Numbered from the stretch's first letter, positions 7,626 through 17,406 are shown. The stretch is DNA of 48,033 nt from Spirochaetaceae bacterium (GCA_007694005.1 RECN01000099.1:1-48033), one strand, 5' to 3'. Program-made: numbers and translations. The notes: a model not told the origin generated them from the letters alone.

Positions 7626-10141
7626 AAGCCCATGATCTTCCGGTCTACCGCGAACGCAGCCGCATCCTCGAATGCCTGTCGTCGTCGCAGGTAATGGTAG
7701 TCGAGAGTCCGACGGGAAGCGGTAAAACCACACAGATTCCGCTCATCCTCCACGAAGCAGGGTATGCTGAGCACGGAAAAATCGGGGTCACACAGCCGAG
7801 ACGTATCGCTGCAGTGTCGGTCTGCGACTACATAGCCCGTCAGACGGGTTCAACACCTCCCGATCTCGTCGGCTTCAAAATGCGTTTCGACGACCAGACA
7901 GACCGCACGACCCGTATCAAGATCATGACTGACGGCATCCTGCTGCAGGAAATGAAGGCGAATCCCGGGCTTGACGAGTACAGCGTCATCGTCGTCGACG
8001 AGGCACACGAGCGGAGCCTGAATATCGATTTTATACTTGGACTGCTGAAGACGGTACTCCGCAAGCGTCCGGAGTTTCGCCTCATCATCAGCAGTGCGAC
8101 CATCAACTCATCGGTCTTCAGTCAGTATTTTGACGACTGCCCGGTCCTGCACATCGACAGTCCGATGTATCCGGTCGAGGTGCGCTATACGCCACCGCCA
8201 TCGGAGAACAGCGAAGAGTCCCTGCTCTATCGCATATCCACCGTCATGGGTGAAATTGTTGAGTCCGGGCACACCGGTGATGCACTGATTTTTCTCAGCG
8301 GTGAGATGGCAATTAAGAACTGTGTAGCAGAGCTTTCTCGTCAGTCGTATGCCGAAACGCTTCATATACTCCCCCTGTATGGCCGTCTCTCTCGGGAAGA
8401 ACAGGAACGCGTGTTCGATCCACCGTCGCCCGGTAAACGCAAAGTCGTGGTATCCACGAACATTGCAGAGACCAGTGTGACGATAGAAGGCATTACCGCC
8501 GTCATCGATTCGGGTCTTGCAAAGCTGAACTTCTACAACCCGAAAACCTCTACGTCAAGCCTCATAGAAGGGCCGATTTCCCGTGCAAGTGCCAACCAGC
8601 GTAAAGGCCGTGCGGGTCGGACCCAGCCGGGTGTCTGTTACCGGCTCTACTCCGAAAAATCGTTTAATGCGCGCGACCTGTTTACCACAGAAGAGATCTA
8701 CCGGACCGATCTTTCCGAAGTGGTTCTTCGCATGGCTGAGCTGGATATCAGGGATTTCGCCAGTTTTGACTTCCTCTCAGCACCGTCGTCGCGAGCACTT
8801 GTCGCAGCAGTCGAAACCCTCGAGCTCCTCGAAGCCCTTGATAATGACAACGGACTCACGGAAATCGGATCGCAGATGGCAAGGTTCCCCCTGTCACCCC
8901 GGCACAGCCGCATGATCGTAGAGGCGATACACCGCTATCCCGACGTCATAGAAGAAACGGTGATTGCAGCTGCCTTTCTCACGAGTCAGTCACCGTTTAT
9001 CCTGCCCGAAGGCGAAGAGATACAGGCTCGGCAGGCCCACCACACCTTCCGACACGAATACGGTGATTTTGCAAGTTACCTGCGCCTGCTTGGTGCTTAC
9101 GATGCGGCGAAGCGAAAGGACCGGTTCTGCAGCACACATTACCTTGATCCGCGTGCCGTTGCTGAAATCCGCAACGTTGCCACACAGCTCGGTGATATCG
9201 TATCCGACATGGGAGTACCGTTGGGAAACGGTGGACGCATTTCGGATTATCTCTGCGCAGTGGCCACAGGCCTTATACAGTTCGTCTGTGTACGAGACGG
9301 TAAGTTCACCTACGCCAGTCTCACGGCAGAGCGCATACAGATTCACCCTGGAAGCGTCATGTTCCGCGAAACACCCGATTACATTGTCGCCGGTGAAATC
9401 GTCCGCACATCGAAAACCTTCGCCCGCTCGGTTTCACCACTCGAACGAAGCTGGCTTTCACGGATTTCGCGCGATCTCGCGATCGGCCTTAAAGAAATAG
9501 GCAGGAGCTCGGACACGGGCAGAAAGGGCAAGTCGGGTAAGAAAGAAAGCAAAAAGCGTGACACAACGTGGCAGGTAAGTATCGCGGGCCGAACCTTTCC
9601 GATCCGACAACAGAAGGGCAAGAAGAAGACCGTCGTCGTGTCCTGGGAAGCCCTCGACGAGCTGTCGAACAGCCGCAGACTGGAGGTCCCCGCAGCGCAG
9701 GGCAATATCCGCTGTGTCCTGACCTACCGCGGAGTTGATCTCATAGCCGGCGAAAAGCTTGAGACCGTACTTCGACTCGCACGTCATATCCGTTTGCCGG
9801 ATGATCTTGGATCAAACCGCCCGCTACAGCGGAGTTACACTGCGCAGACCGACCTGGCAGCGCTGCTTGAAACGATACCTGAGTGTCTTACTTTTGCACC
9901 GCTTCGGAAATCAAAAAAACAGCTCGGCGTCAATGCCCTGTTCACCGACGGTAACGGGACATACTGGTTCAGAACCGTGGGCCGGTACACTCAGGCGGTT
10001 GAAGAGACGCTTGGAAGTCTTGAATATCTGACCGACGAGATCCGGAACACGGGTTCAGATGCAGTTGAGGACGATGGTCTGAACTACGCGGCGCTCGGGG
10101 CCATGTACCGGCGTACAACCCGAATCTACGAGGATCTCTGA
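7622..10141 (+). CDS. hrpA: DEAH-box RNA helicase, HrpA-like
   Basis: 839 residues. Walker A SPTGSGKTT (29-37), QPRR (59-61), DEAH (126-129), SSAT in motif III, STNIAETSVTIEG in motif V and QRKGRAGR in motif VI form a complete DEAH/RHA helicase core. HA2/winged-helix and OB domains follow (about 400-600). A lysine-rich stretch at about 635-655 separates a C-terminal region of unknown fold. It probably remodels mRNA or ribosomes using ATP. E. coli HrpA is 1300 residues; this is the short form, but the core matches HrpA/DHX more than HrpB. The ATG overlaps the hisS stop. It converges on aroB with only eight bases between the stops. Confidence 0.88.
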   Translation: MKAHDLPVYRERSRILECLSSSQVMVVESPTGSGKTTQIPLILHEAGYAEHGKIGVTQPRRIAAVSVCDYIARQTGSTPPDLVGFKMRFDDQTDRTTRIKIMTDGILLQEMKANPGLDEYSVIVVDEAHERSLNIDFILGLLKTVLRKRPEFRLIISSATINSSVFSQYFDDCPVLHIDSPMYPVEVRYTPPPSENSEESLLYRISTVMGEIVESGHTGDALIFLSGEMAIKNCVAELSRQSYAETLHILPLYGRLSREEQERVFDPPSPGKRKVVVSTNIAETSVTIEGITAVIDSGLAKLNFYNPKTSTSSLIEGPISRASANQRKGRAGRTQPGVCYRLYSEKSFNARDLFTTEEIYRTDLSEVVLRMAELDIRDFASFDFLSAPSSRALVAAVETLELLEALDNDNGLTEIGSQMARFPLSPRHSRMIVEAIHRYPDVIEETVIAAAFLTSQSPFILPEGEEIQARQAHHTFRHEYGDFASYLRLLGAYDAAKRKDRFCSTHYLDPRAVAEIRNVATQLGDIVSDMGVPLGNGGRISDYLCAVATGLIQFVCVRDGKFTYASLTAERIQIHPGSVMFRETPDYIVAGEIVRTSKTFARSVSPLERSWLSRISRDLAIGLKEIGRSSDTGRKGKSGKKESKKRDTTWQVSIAGRTFPIRQQKGKKKTVVVSWEALDELSNSRRLEVPAAQGNIRCVLTYRGVDLIAGEKLETVLRLARHIRLPDDLGSNRPLQRSYTAQTDLAALLETIPECLTFAPLRKSKKQLGVNALFTDGNGTYWFRTVGRYTQAVEETLGSLEYLTDEIRNTGSDAVEDDGLNYAALGAMYRRTTRIYEDL

Positions 10142-10149
10142 CTCCCGTT

Positions 10150-11205
10150 TCATTTTGTGCCGGCATACAGAAGCTCATCCCTGAGCTGTGCGGTTTCGAC
10201 CGGCACGACGACCGTGTCGCCGACACCACGGGACAGCACAAAGCGCACCGTACCTTCAAGACGTTTCTTGTCCTGCGACATGGCCCGGATCAGCGCGTCC
10301 ACATCGACGCCCGCATCGCCGGTGCGATACGAGTACGCGTCGAGAATCGCTCTCATCCGATTGGCGTGCTCCGGGGGAGTCAGCCCGATGCGTTCCCCGA
10401 GTCCGACCGCCCGTGCCATTCCCCACGCCACAGCAGCGCCGTGCGTCCAGCTGCCTAATCCGGCGACTGTCTCAAGGGCGTGTGCAAAGGTATGACCGAA
10501 GTTGAGAAACGCGCGGGTACCGTGCTCGCGATAGTCGTCCCGGACGACATCTGCCTTGACTCGTACGGACCGGCGGCAGATATCTGTCAGAATTTCCAGG
10601 TCGCGATCGCGTATCCGTGGAACCTCTTTCTCGAAGCTGATCATGAGATCTTCGTCACCGAGGACTGCTGCCTTGATAGCCTCAGCGAGTCCGCTGTAAT
10701 ACTCGGGATCGGAGAGGCTTAACAGATAGTCTTCGCAAATCCGGACTTCAGCGGCGGTGTGGAAGGTTCCGACCATGTTCTTGTACCCGAGGAAGTTGAT
10801 CCCGGTTTTTCCACCGACAGCGGCATCGACCATGGCCAGAAGCGAGGTCGGGATGAGTACGACTCGCAGCCCGCGCAGGTATACGCTCGCAGCGAAGGCT
10901 GCCAGGTCACACACGACCCCACCACCGAACGCGACGATAGTCGAATTACGATCAAGCCCCCGCCTGACCGCCTCGGTGAGCACCATTTCTACCTGTGTCC
11001 ATGCTTTGGATGATTCACCTGCCGGAATGACAACACAGTCGGAGGCATCTACGGCCGACGGGAGCAGTGTCACCGTGTTGGTATCACACACCCAGAGTGC
11101 CGTTTCAAGTCCCTGCGCTATGCGGACCCGAGGCACCCGACCGACGGTGCTGGTGAACTGTCCTGTATCGATACGTTCCCAGACATCCAGATAATCTTCG
11201 AGCAT
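10150..11205 (-). CDS. aroB: 3-Dehydroquinate synthase
   Basis: 351 residues. It converts DAHP to 3-dehydroquinate, the second step of the shikimate pathway, using NAD+ and a divalent metal. Visible are FGGGVVCDLAAFAA (nucleotide site), PTSLLAMVDAAVGGKTGIN, the metal-ligand region LAEAIKAAVL and the NFGHTFAHALE histidines. Length matches the family. Start ATG 11205 has GAGG 10 bases upstream and lies 12 bases after the ArsR-like stop, so it is the last gene of the fmdB-arsR-aroB unit. No other shikimate gene lies in the window. Confidence 0.95.
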   Translation of the reverse strand: MLEDYLDVWERIDTGQFTSTVGRVPRVRIAQGLETALWVCDTNTVTLLPSAVDASDCVVIPAGESSKAWTQVEMVLTEAVRRGLDRNSTIVAFGGGVVCDLAAFAASVYLRGLRVVLIPTSLLAMVDAAVGGKTGINFLGYKNMVGTFHTAAEVRICEDYLLSLSDPEYYSGLAEAIKAAVLGDEDLMISFEKEVPRIRDRDLEILTDICRRSVRVKADVVRDDYREHGTRAFLNFGHTFAHALETVAGLGSWTHGAAVAWGMARAVGLGERIGLTPPEHANRMRAILDAYSYRTGDAGVDVDALIRAMSQDKKRLEGTVRFVLSRGVGDTVVVPVETAQLRDELLYAGTK

Positions 11206-11217
11206 TGGGCCGATGCC

Positions 11218-11571
11218 TCAGGACTCGAGCTCGTCGTCGACATCAGTGCGGGCCAGCTCTCCAAACTCGCTTTTCAGCGAAAGGATGAGTCTCCTGATAT
11301 AGGGGTCTGAAATCGAGTAAATCCGACGGTTACCCTGCACCTCAGAGCTCACGATTCCCCGTTCCTTGAGAACGGCAAGATGCTGGGAAACAACTGGCTG
11401 CGGTTGCCTGACGCAGACCCAGAGTTCCGACACGCAGGGTTCCTGCTCCTTCGCGATAGCACAGAGAAGCTCAAGACGAACAGGGTGTCCGCAGACCTTC
11501 AGCTTCTGTGATACATCTCTTAATGTCTCCTCACGCTGTGAGGCGATGGTCCGTATTTTTGCCGTATCCAT
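11218..11571 (-). CDS. ArsR-family winged-helix regulator
   Basis: 117 residues, a small DNA-binding repressor type. LKVCGHPVRLELLCAIAK is the ArsR N-terminal helix pair, QPQPVVSQHLAVLKERGIV the recognition helix-turn-helix, and GNRRIYSISD the wing. It contains cysteines (in VCGHP, LLCAI and the EPCVSELWVC segment), but not the classic ELCVCDL arsenic site, so an inducer cannot be read from the sequence. ATG 11571 has a GGGGGA ribosome site seven bases upstream. Lying between fmdB-like and aroB genes, it may regulate its own unit. Confidence 0.85.
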   Translation of the reverse strand: MDTAKIRTIASQREETLRDVSQKLKVCGHPVRLELLCAIAKEQEPCVSELWVCVRQPQPVVSQHLAVLKERGIVSSEVQGNRRIYSISDPYIRRLILSLKSEFGELARTDVDDELES

Positions 11572-11603
11572 GCAGCTTTCCCCCTGCGAGCAGTCTCACG
11601 CGC

Positions 11604-11882
11604 TCAAGCGGTCTTCGCCTCGCTCGTACCCGTTGAAGGTGCTGCATCGGTGCTTTTCGCCGGCGACGTCTTCTTCGTGTCCGAAGCACTCCTGGATGCA
11701 GAACGGCTGTCGTTGACGTAAAATCCGCTGCCCTTGAAGATTATCCCCATTCCCCCGCCGATCAGCCTGCGCAGCGAGAGCTTCCCGCAGGAAGGGCATT
11801 TTTTCAGGGGAGCGTCAGACATGTACTGAAACTCTTCAAAGCTGTGACCACAGGACTTGCACTCATAATCATAACTGGGCAT
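11604..11882 (-). CDS. FmdB-family zinc-ribbon protein
   Basis: 92 residues. MPSYDYECKSCGHSFE starts the FmdB/CxxC_CXXC_SSSS family. C8, C11, C29 and C32 form a zinc ribbon over the first 40 residues, followed by GGGMGIIFKGSGFYVND, the usual family end. The last 35 residues are a disordered Ser/Thr/Ala/Lys tail. FmdB-type proteins are putative regulators named from a formamidase operon; no molecular role is firm. It has its own promoter at 11929-11957 and leads the unit with the ArsR-like gene and aroB. Confidence 0.85.
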   Translation of the reverse strand: MPSYDYECKSCGHSFEEFQYMSDAPLKKCPSCGKLSLRRLIGGGMGIIFKGSGFYVNDSRSASRSASDTKKTSPAKSTDAAPSTGTSEAKTA

Positions 11883-11928
11883 ACCGGCAAATCTCCTATA
11901 CCAGACAATCCATATATTGTTTCACCAT

Positions 11929-11957
11929 ATTATAGCGAGGAGTTGATCCGGCGGCAA
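11929..11957 (-). promoter_or_regulatory. Sigma-70 promoter for fmdB-arsR-aroB
   Basis: Read on the minus strand, TTGCCG (11957-11952) is followed after 17 bases by a perfect TATAAT (11934-11929). It lies just after the hisF stop, so the distal three genes can be transcribed apart from the ileS-hisF run. Start of transcription is expected near 11922, 40 bases before the fmdB-like ATG. Confidence 0.6.
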
Positions 11958-11971
11958 CTGAGTCCGGTCGT

Positions 11972-12742
11972 TTACCAGCGACGTCGCACGGGAATCGACT
12001 GTGCATGCATTTCCGCTTTGATATCGCTGACCGTGTAGTCGCCGTAGTGCACCATACTCGCAACAAGGGCCGCGTCTGCCCTTCCGTCGGCAAAAACTTC
12101 CGATACGTGAGCCGGCACGCCGGCTCCGCCGCTTGCCACGACTGGTACCGTCACTGCCTCGCTTATCATACGCGTAAGCTGAAGCTCGTACCCGTCTCTC
12201 GTGCCATCCGCATCAATGCTGTTCAGTACGATTTCCCCGACTCCGCGTTCCACCGCTTCGAGAGCCCACGCTCGTGCGTCCAGCTCGGTATGGGTGCGCC
12301 CTCCCTGTATCACGACCCGGTACCCGCTTGGCATCGACGGGTCGCGTAATGCGTCCATCCCGAGTACGATGCACTGCTGTCCGAAACGGCGTGCGCCTTC
12401 ATCGATGATCGAGGGATTTCTGACAGCCTGACTGTTGACGCTGATCTTTTCGGCTCCGGCGAGCAGCACTTCGCGCATGGCGGATACGTCGGCAATACCC
12501 CCTCCCACGCTGAACGGTATAAAAATCTGCGATGCGACACGGCGCACAACGTCAATCATAATTCCGCGGTCTTCGGCACTCGCTGTTATGTCGTAGAAGA
12601 CCAGTTCATCCGCCCCCTCCTCGTAATACCGTCGCGCCATCTCGACGGGATCGCCGATGTCGACGTTTCCCTCGAAGCGAACCCCTTTTGTGGTTCTTCC
12701 GTCGCGAACGTCAAGACAGACAATTACACGTTTTTCCAGCAC
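11972..12742 (-). CDS. hisF: Imidazole glycerol phosphate synthase cyclase subunit
   Basis: 256 residues, a TIM barrel. With HisH it turns PRFAR and ammonia into imidazole glycerol phosphate and AICAR in histidine synthesis. The catalytic aspartates are in VCLDVRDG (N-terminal) and VLGMDAL; phosphate loops are IPFSVGGGI and VVASGGAG, and the [12 protein letters not shown] block is diagnostic. Start is GTG 12742 with GAGGTG just upstream, 13 bases after the hisH stop. Length is usual. No hisA, hisI or other his gene is in the window. Confidence 0.93.
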   Translation of the reverse strand: MLEKRVIVCLDVRDGRTTKGVRFEGNVDIGDPVEMARRYYEEGADELVFYDITASAEDRGIMIDVVRRVASQIFIPFSVGGGIADVSAMREVLLAGAEKISVNSQAVRNPSIIDEGARRFGQQCIVLGMDALRDPSMPSGYRVVIQGGRTHTELDARAWALEAVERGVGEIVLNSIDADGTRDGYELQLTRMISEAVTVPVVASGGAGVPAHVSEVFADGRADAALVASMVHYGDYTVSDIKAEMHAQSIPVRRRW

Positions 12743-12755
12743 GGTTCACCTCATT

Positions 12756-13370
12756 TCAGTCGGTGCAGTCCAGATAACTCTGGAGCATGGACAGGCCGAA
12801 TCGTCCGCTCTTCTCGGGATGAAACTGGACCGCCCAGGTATTCTCCCTTCGAATAGCCGACGCAAAATCGATGCCTGCGTAGTGGGTCCGGGAGAGCACG
12901 AACTGTTCGTTCTCCGGGACCGGATAATATGAGTGCACGAAATAGAAACTTGCGTCGGCGGGCACCTGCTCAAACAGCGGGTGCGGCTGCACCGGTTCGA
13001 CACGGTTCCAGCCCATGTGCGGAATCTTTTCACCGGCATCAGACGGAAACCTGACTGCCCGGCCGGGTATGAGCCCGAGGCATGTGGTAGCTGACTCTTC
13101 TGAGGAATCGAGAATGATCTGCGCTCCAAGACAGATGCCAAGGATCAGCTTGCCCGATCCGGCGAAGTCACGAAGCATCTGGTCGAGTCCCCGTTGTTTC
13201 AGAACCTGCATGGCGGAATCGGCGTCTCCGACTCCCGGAAAAATGAGCCGATCGCAGGACGCCAGTGCCTCGGGCTGGGATGAAACAAGATAGTCTGCGT
13301 CCAGTGCACGCAGGGCCGTTTCAACGCTGGTAAGATTCCCTGCATCGTAGTCAACTAGTCCGATCCTCAT
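12756..13370 (-). CDS. hisH: Imidazole glycerol phosphate synthase glutaminase subunit
   Basis: 204 residues, a class I glutamine amidotransferase that releases ammonia from glutamine for HisF. The nucleophile Cys is in LGICLGAQI, the catalytic His and Glu in VQFHPEKSG, and the N-terminal IGLVDYDAGNLTSV strand is typical. ATG 13370 overlaps the lipoprotein stop as ATGA, and hisF follows 13 bases after, so the subunits are co-expressed. Confidence 0.93.
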   Translation of the reverse strand: MRIGLVDYDAGNLTSVETALRALDADYLVSSQPEALASCDRLIFPGVGDADSAMQVLKQRGLDQMLRDFAGSGKLILGICLGAQIILDSSEESATTCLGLIPGRAVRFPSDAGEKIPHMGWNRVEPVQPHPLFEQVPADASFYFVHSYYPVPENEQFVLSRTHYAGIDFASAIRRENTWAVQFHPEKSGRFGLSMLQSYLDCTD

Positions 13371-14278
13371 GATCCAGCCTCCCCTGCGCCAAGAGCCGCA
13401 GCAAATCCCGTCATCCAGCCGTGCAGTGTTACGTCGGTTACCCTCATTCCATCGAATCCGATACGCCTGCCGGTTCGGATGACTGATATATCCCGTATCC
13501 CGACACCTTCTGCGAGTGTTGCGATCACCAGTCGACCGATGACGTTGAAGACCTGCGCCGCCTGCTCGGTCGTAAACTCGACGTCTCCAGACACCGTATA
13601 CGCCGCATCATCGTTCTCCCGCGAATGTACCAACAGTTCCGCAGATGCGAAGGGGAGCGAGCGAATCTCGCGTGGCAGCCGATCCCGCAACTCGCGCGTG
13701 ATCTCCGGCAACCTGAGCACCAGCTCGGCGTCAGGATCAAGCGATAACAAGTCGGGCCCTGTTCCGAATCCTGCCATTCTCTGCAGCATGTCCGGTACGT
13801 TACCGTTTGAGAACAGGAGCACACGTGAGGATGGTACCGCAATCTGCGACAGACCGCCACGTTCCTGATAGTAGCGGGCAAAACTTCCCGCCGATTCTGC
13901 TTCAAGGCGCTGCCAGGAGCGGCTCAGCGAGAGGCCAAATCGAACCCGACCCGAGGGAAAGCTCCCTTCAGCCACCGCTGAGAACGCCTCCGGCCGGTCC
14001 TGGCCTCCGATAGCGGCGACGATGCGGTCACTCCGGTCGAGGATGTCGGCGATCTCATCGGCCTGAACACCGAAGGCATTCACGAGCGCTTCTATGGAGG
14101 CCCTGAGCCGTTCCGGACGAAACGACACATAGGCCATCGCGTCGGGCGGAAGAGATCTCTCCGCCTGTCCCGGCGAGATTGCAACGGACGTCCCGCAGCT
14201 CACAAGCAGCCACAAAACGAAAACGCCGGACAGAAGGCGGCCGAAATGAGCGGCGTGGCTTCTGCACCGTTGATACAT
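13367..14278 (-). CDS. Putative lipoprotein of unknown function
   Basis: About 303 residues. The N-terminus has Arg/His residues, a hydrophobic stretch and a lipobox ending LLVSC, so it is probably a membrane-anchored lipoprotein exposed to the periplasm. The mature part is soluble, with repeated beta-type strands and a segment LPPDAMAYVSFRPERL like those of large periplasmic proteins of unknown function. I do not recognise a family. It starts at ATG 14278, or at the GTG three bases before it, overlapping the ileS stop, and overlaps hisH at its end, so it is translated within the ileS-hisHF run. Nothing links it to histidine synthesis by sequence. Confidence 0.7.
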   Translation of the reverse strand: MYQRCRSHAAHFGRLLSGVFVLWLLVSCGTSVAISPGQAERSLPPDAMAYVSFRPERLRASIEALVNAFGVQADEIADILDRSDRIVAAIGGQDRPEAFSAVAEGSFPSGRVRFGLSLSRSWQRLEAESAGSFARYYQERGGLSQIAVPSSRVLLFSNGNVPDMLQRMAGFGTGPDLLSLDPDAELVLRLPEITRELRDRLPREIRSLPFASAELLVHSRENDDAAYTVSGDVEFTTEQAAQVFNVIGRLVIATLAEGVGIRDISVIRTGRRIGFDGMRVTDVTLHGWMTGFAAALGAGEAGS

Positions 14279-17200
14279 CACTGCAGTCTCTCGAGAACCA
14301 CCTCAGCAGAGTACTCACCGCAGGAAACCCGCGCCGCCGCGTCGAGCGGCTCAGACCGGATAAGCTCTGTTGAGAGCGTCTCGTTCATGAAGTACTCCTC
14401 GAAGTCGCTCAGCGCGGTAATGATCTCGTCATCGGCAGCTATCCTGACCCGGATGCGGTCGGTGACATCGAAGCCCTGAGATTTTCTCAGGTTCTGCACC
14501 GATCGGATCAGATCGCGGATGATCCCTTCGCGCTTCAGGTCTTCGGTGATCTCGGAATCCAGGGCAACGGTCAGGCTCCCTTCGTTGAGCACTTTAAGAT
14601 TCTCGCGCTCAAGCCGTTGGACCTCTACCTTGCCTGCGTCGAGTTCAAGAGGCTCACCTTCGATATCAAGATGCAGAACGTTACCGTCCAGCAGCGAATG
14701 TATCTCTGATCCTGACAGCTGCTGTATGGCCACAGACGCAGCTTTTATTTTCTTGCCGAGGATGGGACCAAGGACACGGAAGTTCGGTTTCGCCCTGTAG
14801 TCGACCAGCTCCTCTTCGTTTTCCCGGAAGAGAACTTCCTTGACGTTGATCTCCTCACGGATGATCTCCTGCATTTCCCTGAGGATTCGTTTCTCGTCAG
14901 CGTTACGCGTCACCAGATGTATGGCGCGCAGCGGTTGGCGGTTCTTCAGGTTATGCATGCTTCGCAGGGCACGACCAAGACTAACCGCAGTCCGTATCGT
15001 AGCCATCTTCTTCTCAAGGTCGACGTCACGACGTGACTCATCGGGTTCAGGATAGTCGCAGAGATGAACGCTGACCGGGTCATGGTCACACCGTAAGTTC
15101 TGAAAGATCTCGTCAGTGATAAACGGGGCGAACGGTGCAGCGACTTTCACGAGTGTCATAAGCACCGAGTACAGAGTCTCGTAGGCCTGCATTTTGTCCG
15201 AGTCGTTCTCACTGCGCCAGAATCGGCGACGGGAACGTCTGATATACCAGTTATTCAGCAGGTCGATGAAAGCGACGACAGGCTCGCAGGCACGCTGCAG
15301 CTCATAGCGGTCAAGCGCGTCGGCGACCTGCCCGGTAAGCGTTTCCGCCTCGCTGAGGATCCAGCGGTCAAGAGGATTCGCCGGGTCTTCGGGAGCTCCT
15401 TCAGGCTGTGCGTTATCGATGTTTGCATAGGTCACAAAGAAACTGTAGGCATTCCACAGTGGAATAATGATGCCCTTGAGCACATCCTTGACCGATTCAT
15501 CCGAGAACTTCAGATCCTCCGCCCGTACCACGGGAGAGTTCATAAGGCTCATACGCAGGGCGTCGGCACCGTAGGTATTCACGATCTCCATGGGATCGGT
15601 GTAGTTCCGAAGGCTCTTGCTCATTTTTTTTCCATCGGCGGCAAGAACGAGTCCGTTCACGACAACATTCTCAAAAGCCGGTTTGTCAAAGAGTGCAGCC
15701 GCGAGAACCGTGAGGGTGTAGAACCAGCCGCGGGTCTGATCGAGTCCTTCGGCGATAAAGTCGGCGGGGAAGTTCTGTTCGAACCATTCCTTGTTCTCAA
15801 AAGGATAGTGATTCTGCGCGTAGGGCATTGCCCCGCTTTCGAACCAGCAGTCAAGGACCTGCGACACCCGCCGCATGGTTCCCTGCCCCTCGGGTGCGGG
15901 CCAGGTGAGTTCATCGACGAAATGCTTGTGCAGGTCCGGAACGGGTCTACCAGCTTTCTTTTCAAGCTCTTCCCGGCTGGAGATCACCTCTATGTGGTCG
16001 CCGCCATCCGCCTTCCAGACAGGAATGGGGTTTCCCCAGAAACGATTGCGGCTTATCGCCCACTCCCTGGCACCTTCGAGCCACTTACCGAAACGGCCGT
16101 CTCTCAGATGGTCCGGCACCCAGCGGATCGTGCTGTTCGCAGCGAGCATCCTATCCTTGATCTTCTCTACGTCGACGAACCAGCTCGATACCGCTCGATA
16201 GATGAGCGGGCCACCGGTGCGATAGCAGAACGGATAGGGGTGTACGTAGTTGTCTCGTTTAACCAGCTTCCCTTCTTCTTTCAGGCGCCGGATGATTGCC
16301 TTGTCGGCATCCTTCACGAAACTTCCCGCGTACTCAGGGACTTCTTCGGTGAAGCGGCACTCATCGTCTATGGGCAGGACGATGGGAAGCCCGGTGTGTT
16401 TCAGAACGTTATAGTCGTCTTCTCCGAAACCGGGAGCAATGTGAACGATACCGGATCCGTCGTCGACGGTGACGAAATCAGCCTGATGGACGCGAAATGC
16501 GCCGTCACGCTCGAGTTCCGCGAAATACGGAAACAGCGGCTTGTATGAGCGCCCGACCAGCTCGCTACCCTTCATGCGTGCTACGATGCTGTACTCGTTC
16601 TCGTCACGGTAGAAGCCCGGCAGCAGATCCTCTGCGAGAATGTAGTACTCGTCTCCGTCCTTGACCTTGACGTAGGAAATCTCGGGCCCGACGGCGAGTC
16701 CGAGATTACTCGGAAGCGTCCACGGCGTCGTGGTCCACGCGAGAAAATAGGTGCCCGGCTCATCGGCAACTTCAAAGCGTACCGTGATCGCCGGGTCTGT
16801 AACTTCGTGGTAGCCGCCGAGGTTAACTTCGAAGTTGGACAGCGGCGTTGCGAGCTTCGGACTGTAGGGCAGAATGTAGTAGCCCTCGTATACAAGGCCC
16901 TGCTCCCACAGACGGTGGAAGACCCACCAGATGCTTTCCATGTACTCGGGATCCATGGTCTTGTAATCGTTTCTGAAATCTACCCAACGCCCGAGTCTGG
17001 TGACTATGCGCTCCCACTCTCCGGTAAACCGGAGTACGATGGACCGGCACTGTTCGTTGAACTCGGCGACGCCATACTCCTCGATCTCGTATTTACCGGA
17101 AATCCCGAGCTCTTTCTCCATTTCGTACTCGACCGGAAGCCCATGACAGTCCCAGCCGAAACGGCGTTCCACCCGTTTCCCCTTCATGGTCTGATAGCGT

Positions 17201-17406
17201 GGAATCACGTCCTTGATTGTTCCCGGGACAAAGTGCCCGAAATGTGGAAGTCCGGTCGCGAACGGAGGACCATCGTAAAACACAAACTCTTCGGCGCCCT
17301 CACGGGAGGAAAGTGATTTCTCGAAGATGGACTCTTTATTCCAGAAATCGAGTATTTGAGTCTCCATCTCAGGAAAACTCACTTTTGGATCAACCGGCGT
17401 ATACAA
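14278..17406 (-). CDS. ileS: Isoleucyl-tRNA synthetase, long eukaryote-like type
   Basis: 1042 residues, a class I synthetase that charges tRNA-Ile. The HIGH-type motif is HFGH in GLPHFGHFVPGTIKD, the editing-domain flanks are typical (LAWTTTPWTLPSNLGLAVG), and the second signature is KMSKS. GWDCHGLPVEYEMEKELG and the length point to the IleRS2/eukaryote-like class, which is known to be insensitive to mupirocin; the C-terminal zinc-finger of the E. coli type is absent. Start is TTG 17406 with AAAGGGGG just upstream and no ATG near. A strong promoter precedes it. It heads a leftward run with a lipoprotein gene, hisH and hisF. Confidence 0.95.
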   Translation of the reverse strand: MYTPVDPKVSFPEMETQILDFWNKESIFEKSLSSREGAEEFVFYDGPPFATGLPHFGHFVPGTIKDVIPRYQTMKGKRVERRFGWDCHGLPVEYEMEKELGISGKYEIEEYGVAEFNEQCRSIVLRFTGEWERIVTRLGRWVDFRNDYKTMDPEYMESIWWVFHRLWEQGLVYEGYYILPYSPKLATPLSNFEVNLGGYHEVTDPAITVRFEVADEPGTYFLAWTTTPWTLPSNLGLAVGPEISYVKVKDGDEYYILAEDLLPGFYRDENEYSIVARMKGSELVGRSYKPLFPYFAELERDGAFRVHQADFVTVDDGSGIVHIAPGFGEDDYNVLKHTGLPIVLPIDDECRFTEEVPEYAGSFVKDADKAIIRRLKEEGKLVKRDNYVHPYPFCYRTGGPLIYRAVSSWFVDVEKIKDRMLAANSTIRWVPDHLRDGRFGKWLEGAREWAISRNRFWGNPIPVWKADGGDHIEVISSREELEKKAGRPVPDLHKHFVDELTWPAPEGQGTMRRVSQVLDCWFESGAMPYAQNHYPFENKEWFEQNFPADFIAEGLDQTRGWFYTLTVLAAALFDKPAFENVVVNGLVLAADGKKMSKSLRNYTDPMEIVNTYGADALRMSLMNSPVVRAEDLKFSDESVKDVLKGIIIPLWNAYSFFVTYANIDNAQPEGAPEDPANPLDRWILSEAETLTGQVADALDRYELQRACEPVVAFIDLLNNWYIRRSRRRFWRSENDSDKMQAYETLYSVLMTLVKVAAPFAPFITDEIFQNLRCDHDPVSVHLCDYPEPDESRRDVDLEKKMATIRTAVSLGRALRSMHNLKNRQPLRAIHLVTRNADEKRILREMQEIIREEINVKEVLFRENEEELVDYRAKPNFRVLGPILGKKIKAASVAIQQLSGSEIHSLLDGNVLHLDIEGEPLELDAGKVEVQRLERENLKVLNEGSLTVALDSEITEDLKREGIIRDLIRSVQNLRKSQGFDVTDRIRVRIAADDEIITALSDFEEYFMNETLSTELIRSEPLDAAARVSCGEYSAEVVLERLQ

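Noticed and set aside
15808-16548. A 246-residue open frame opposite ileS
   Set aside because: It lies wholly antisense to the conserved catalytic region of ileS, with no family resemblance; a by-product of GC-rich codon use.
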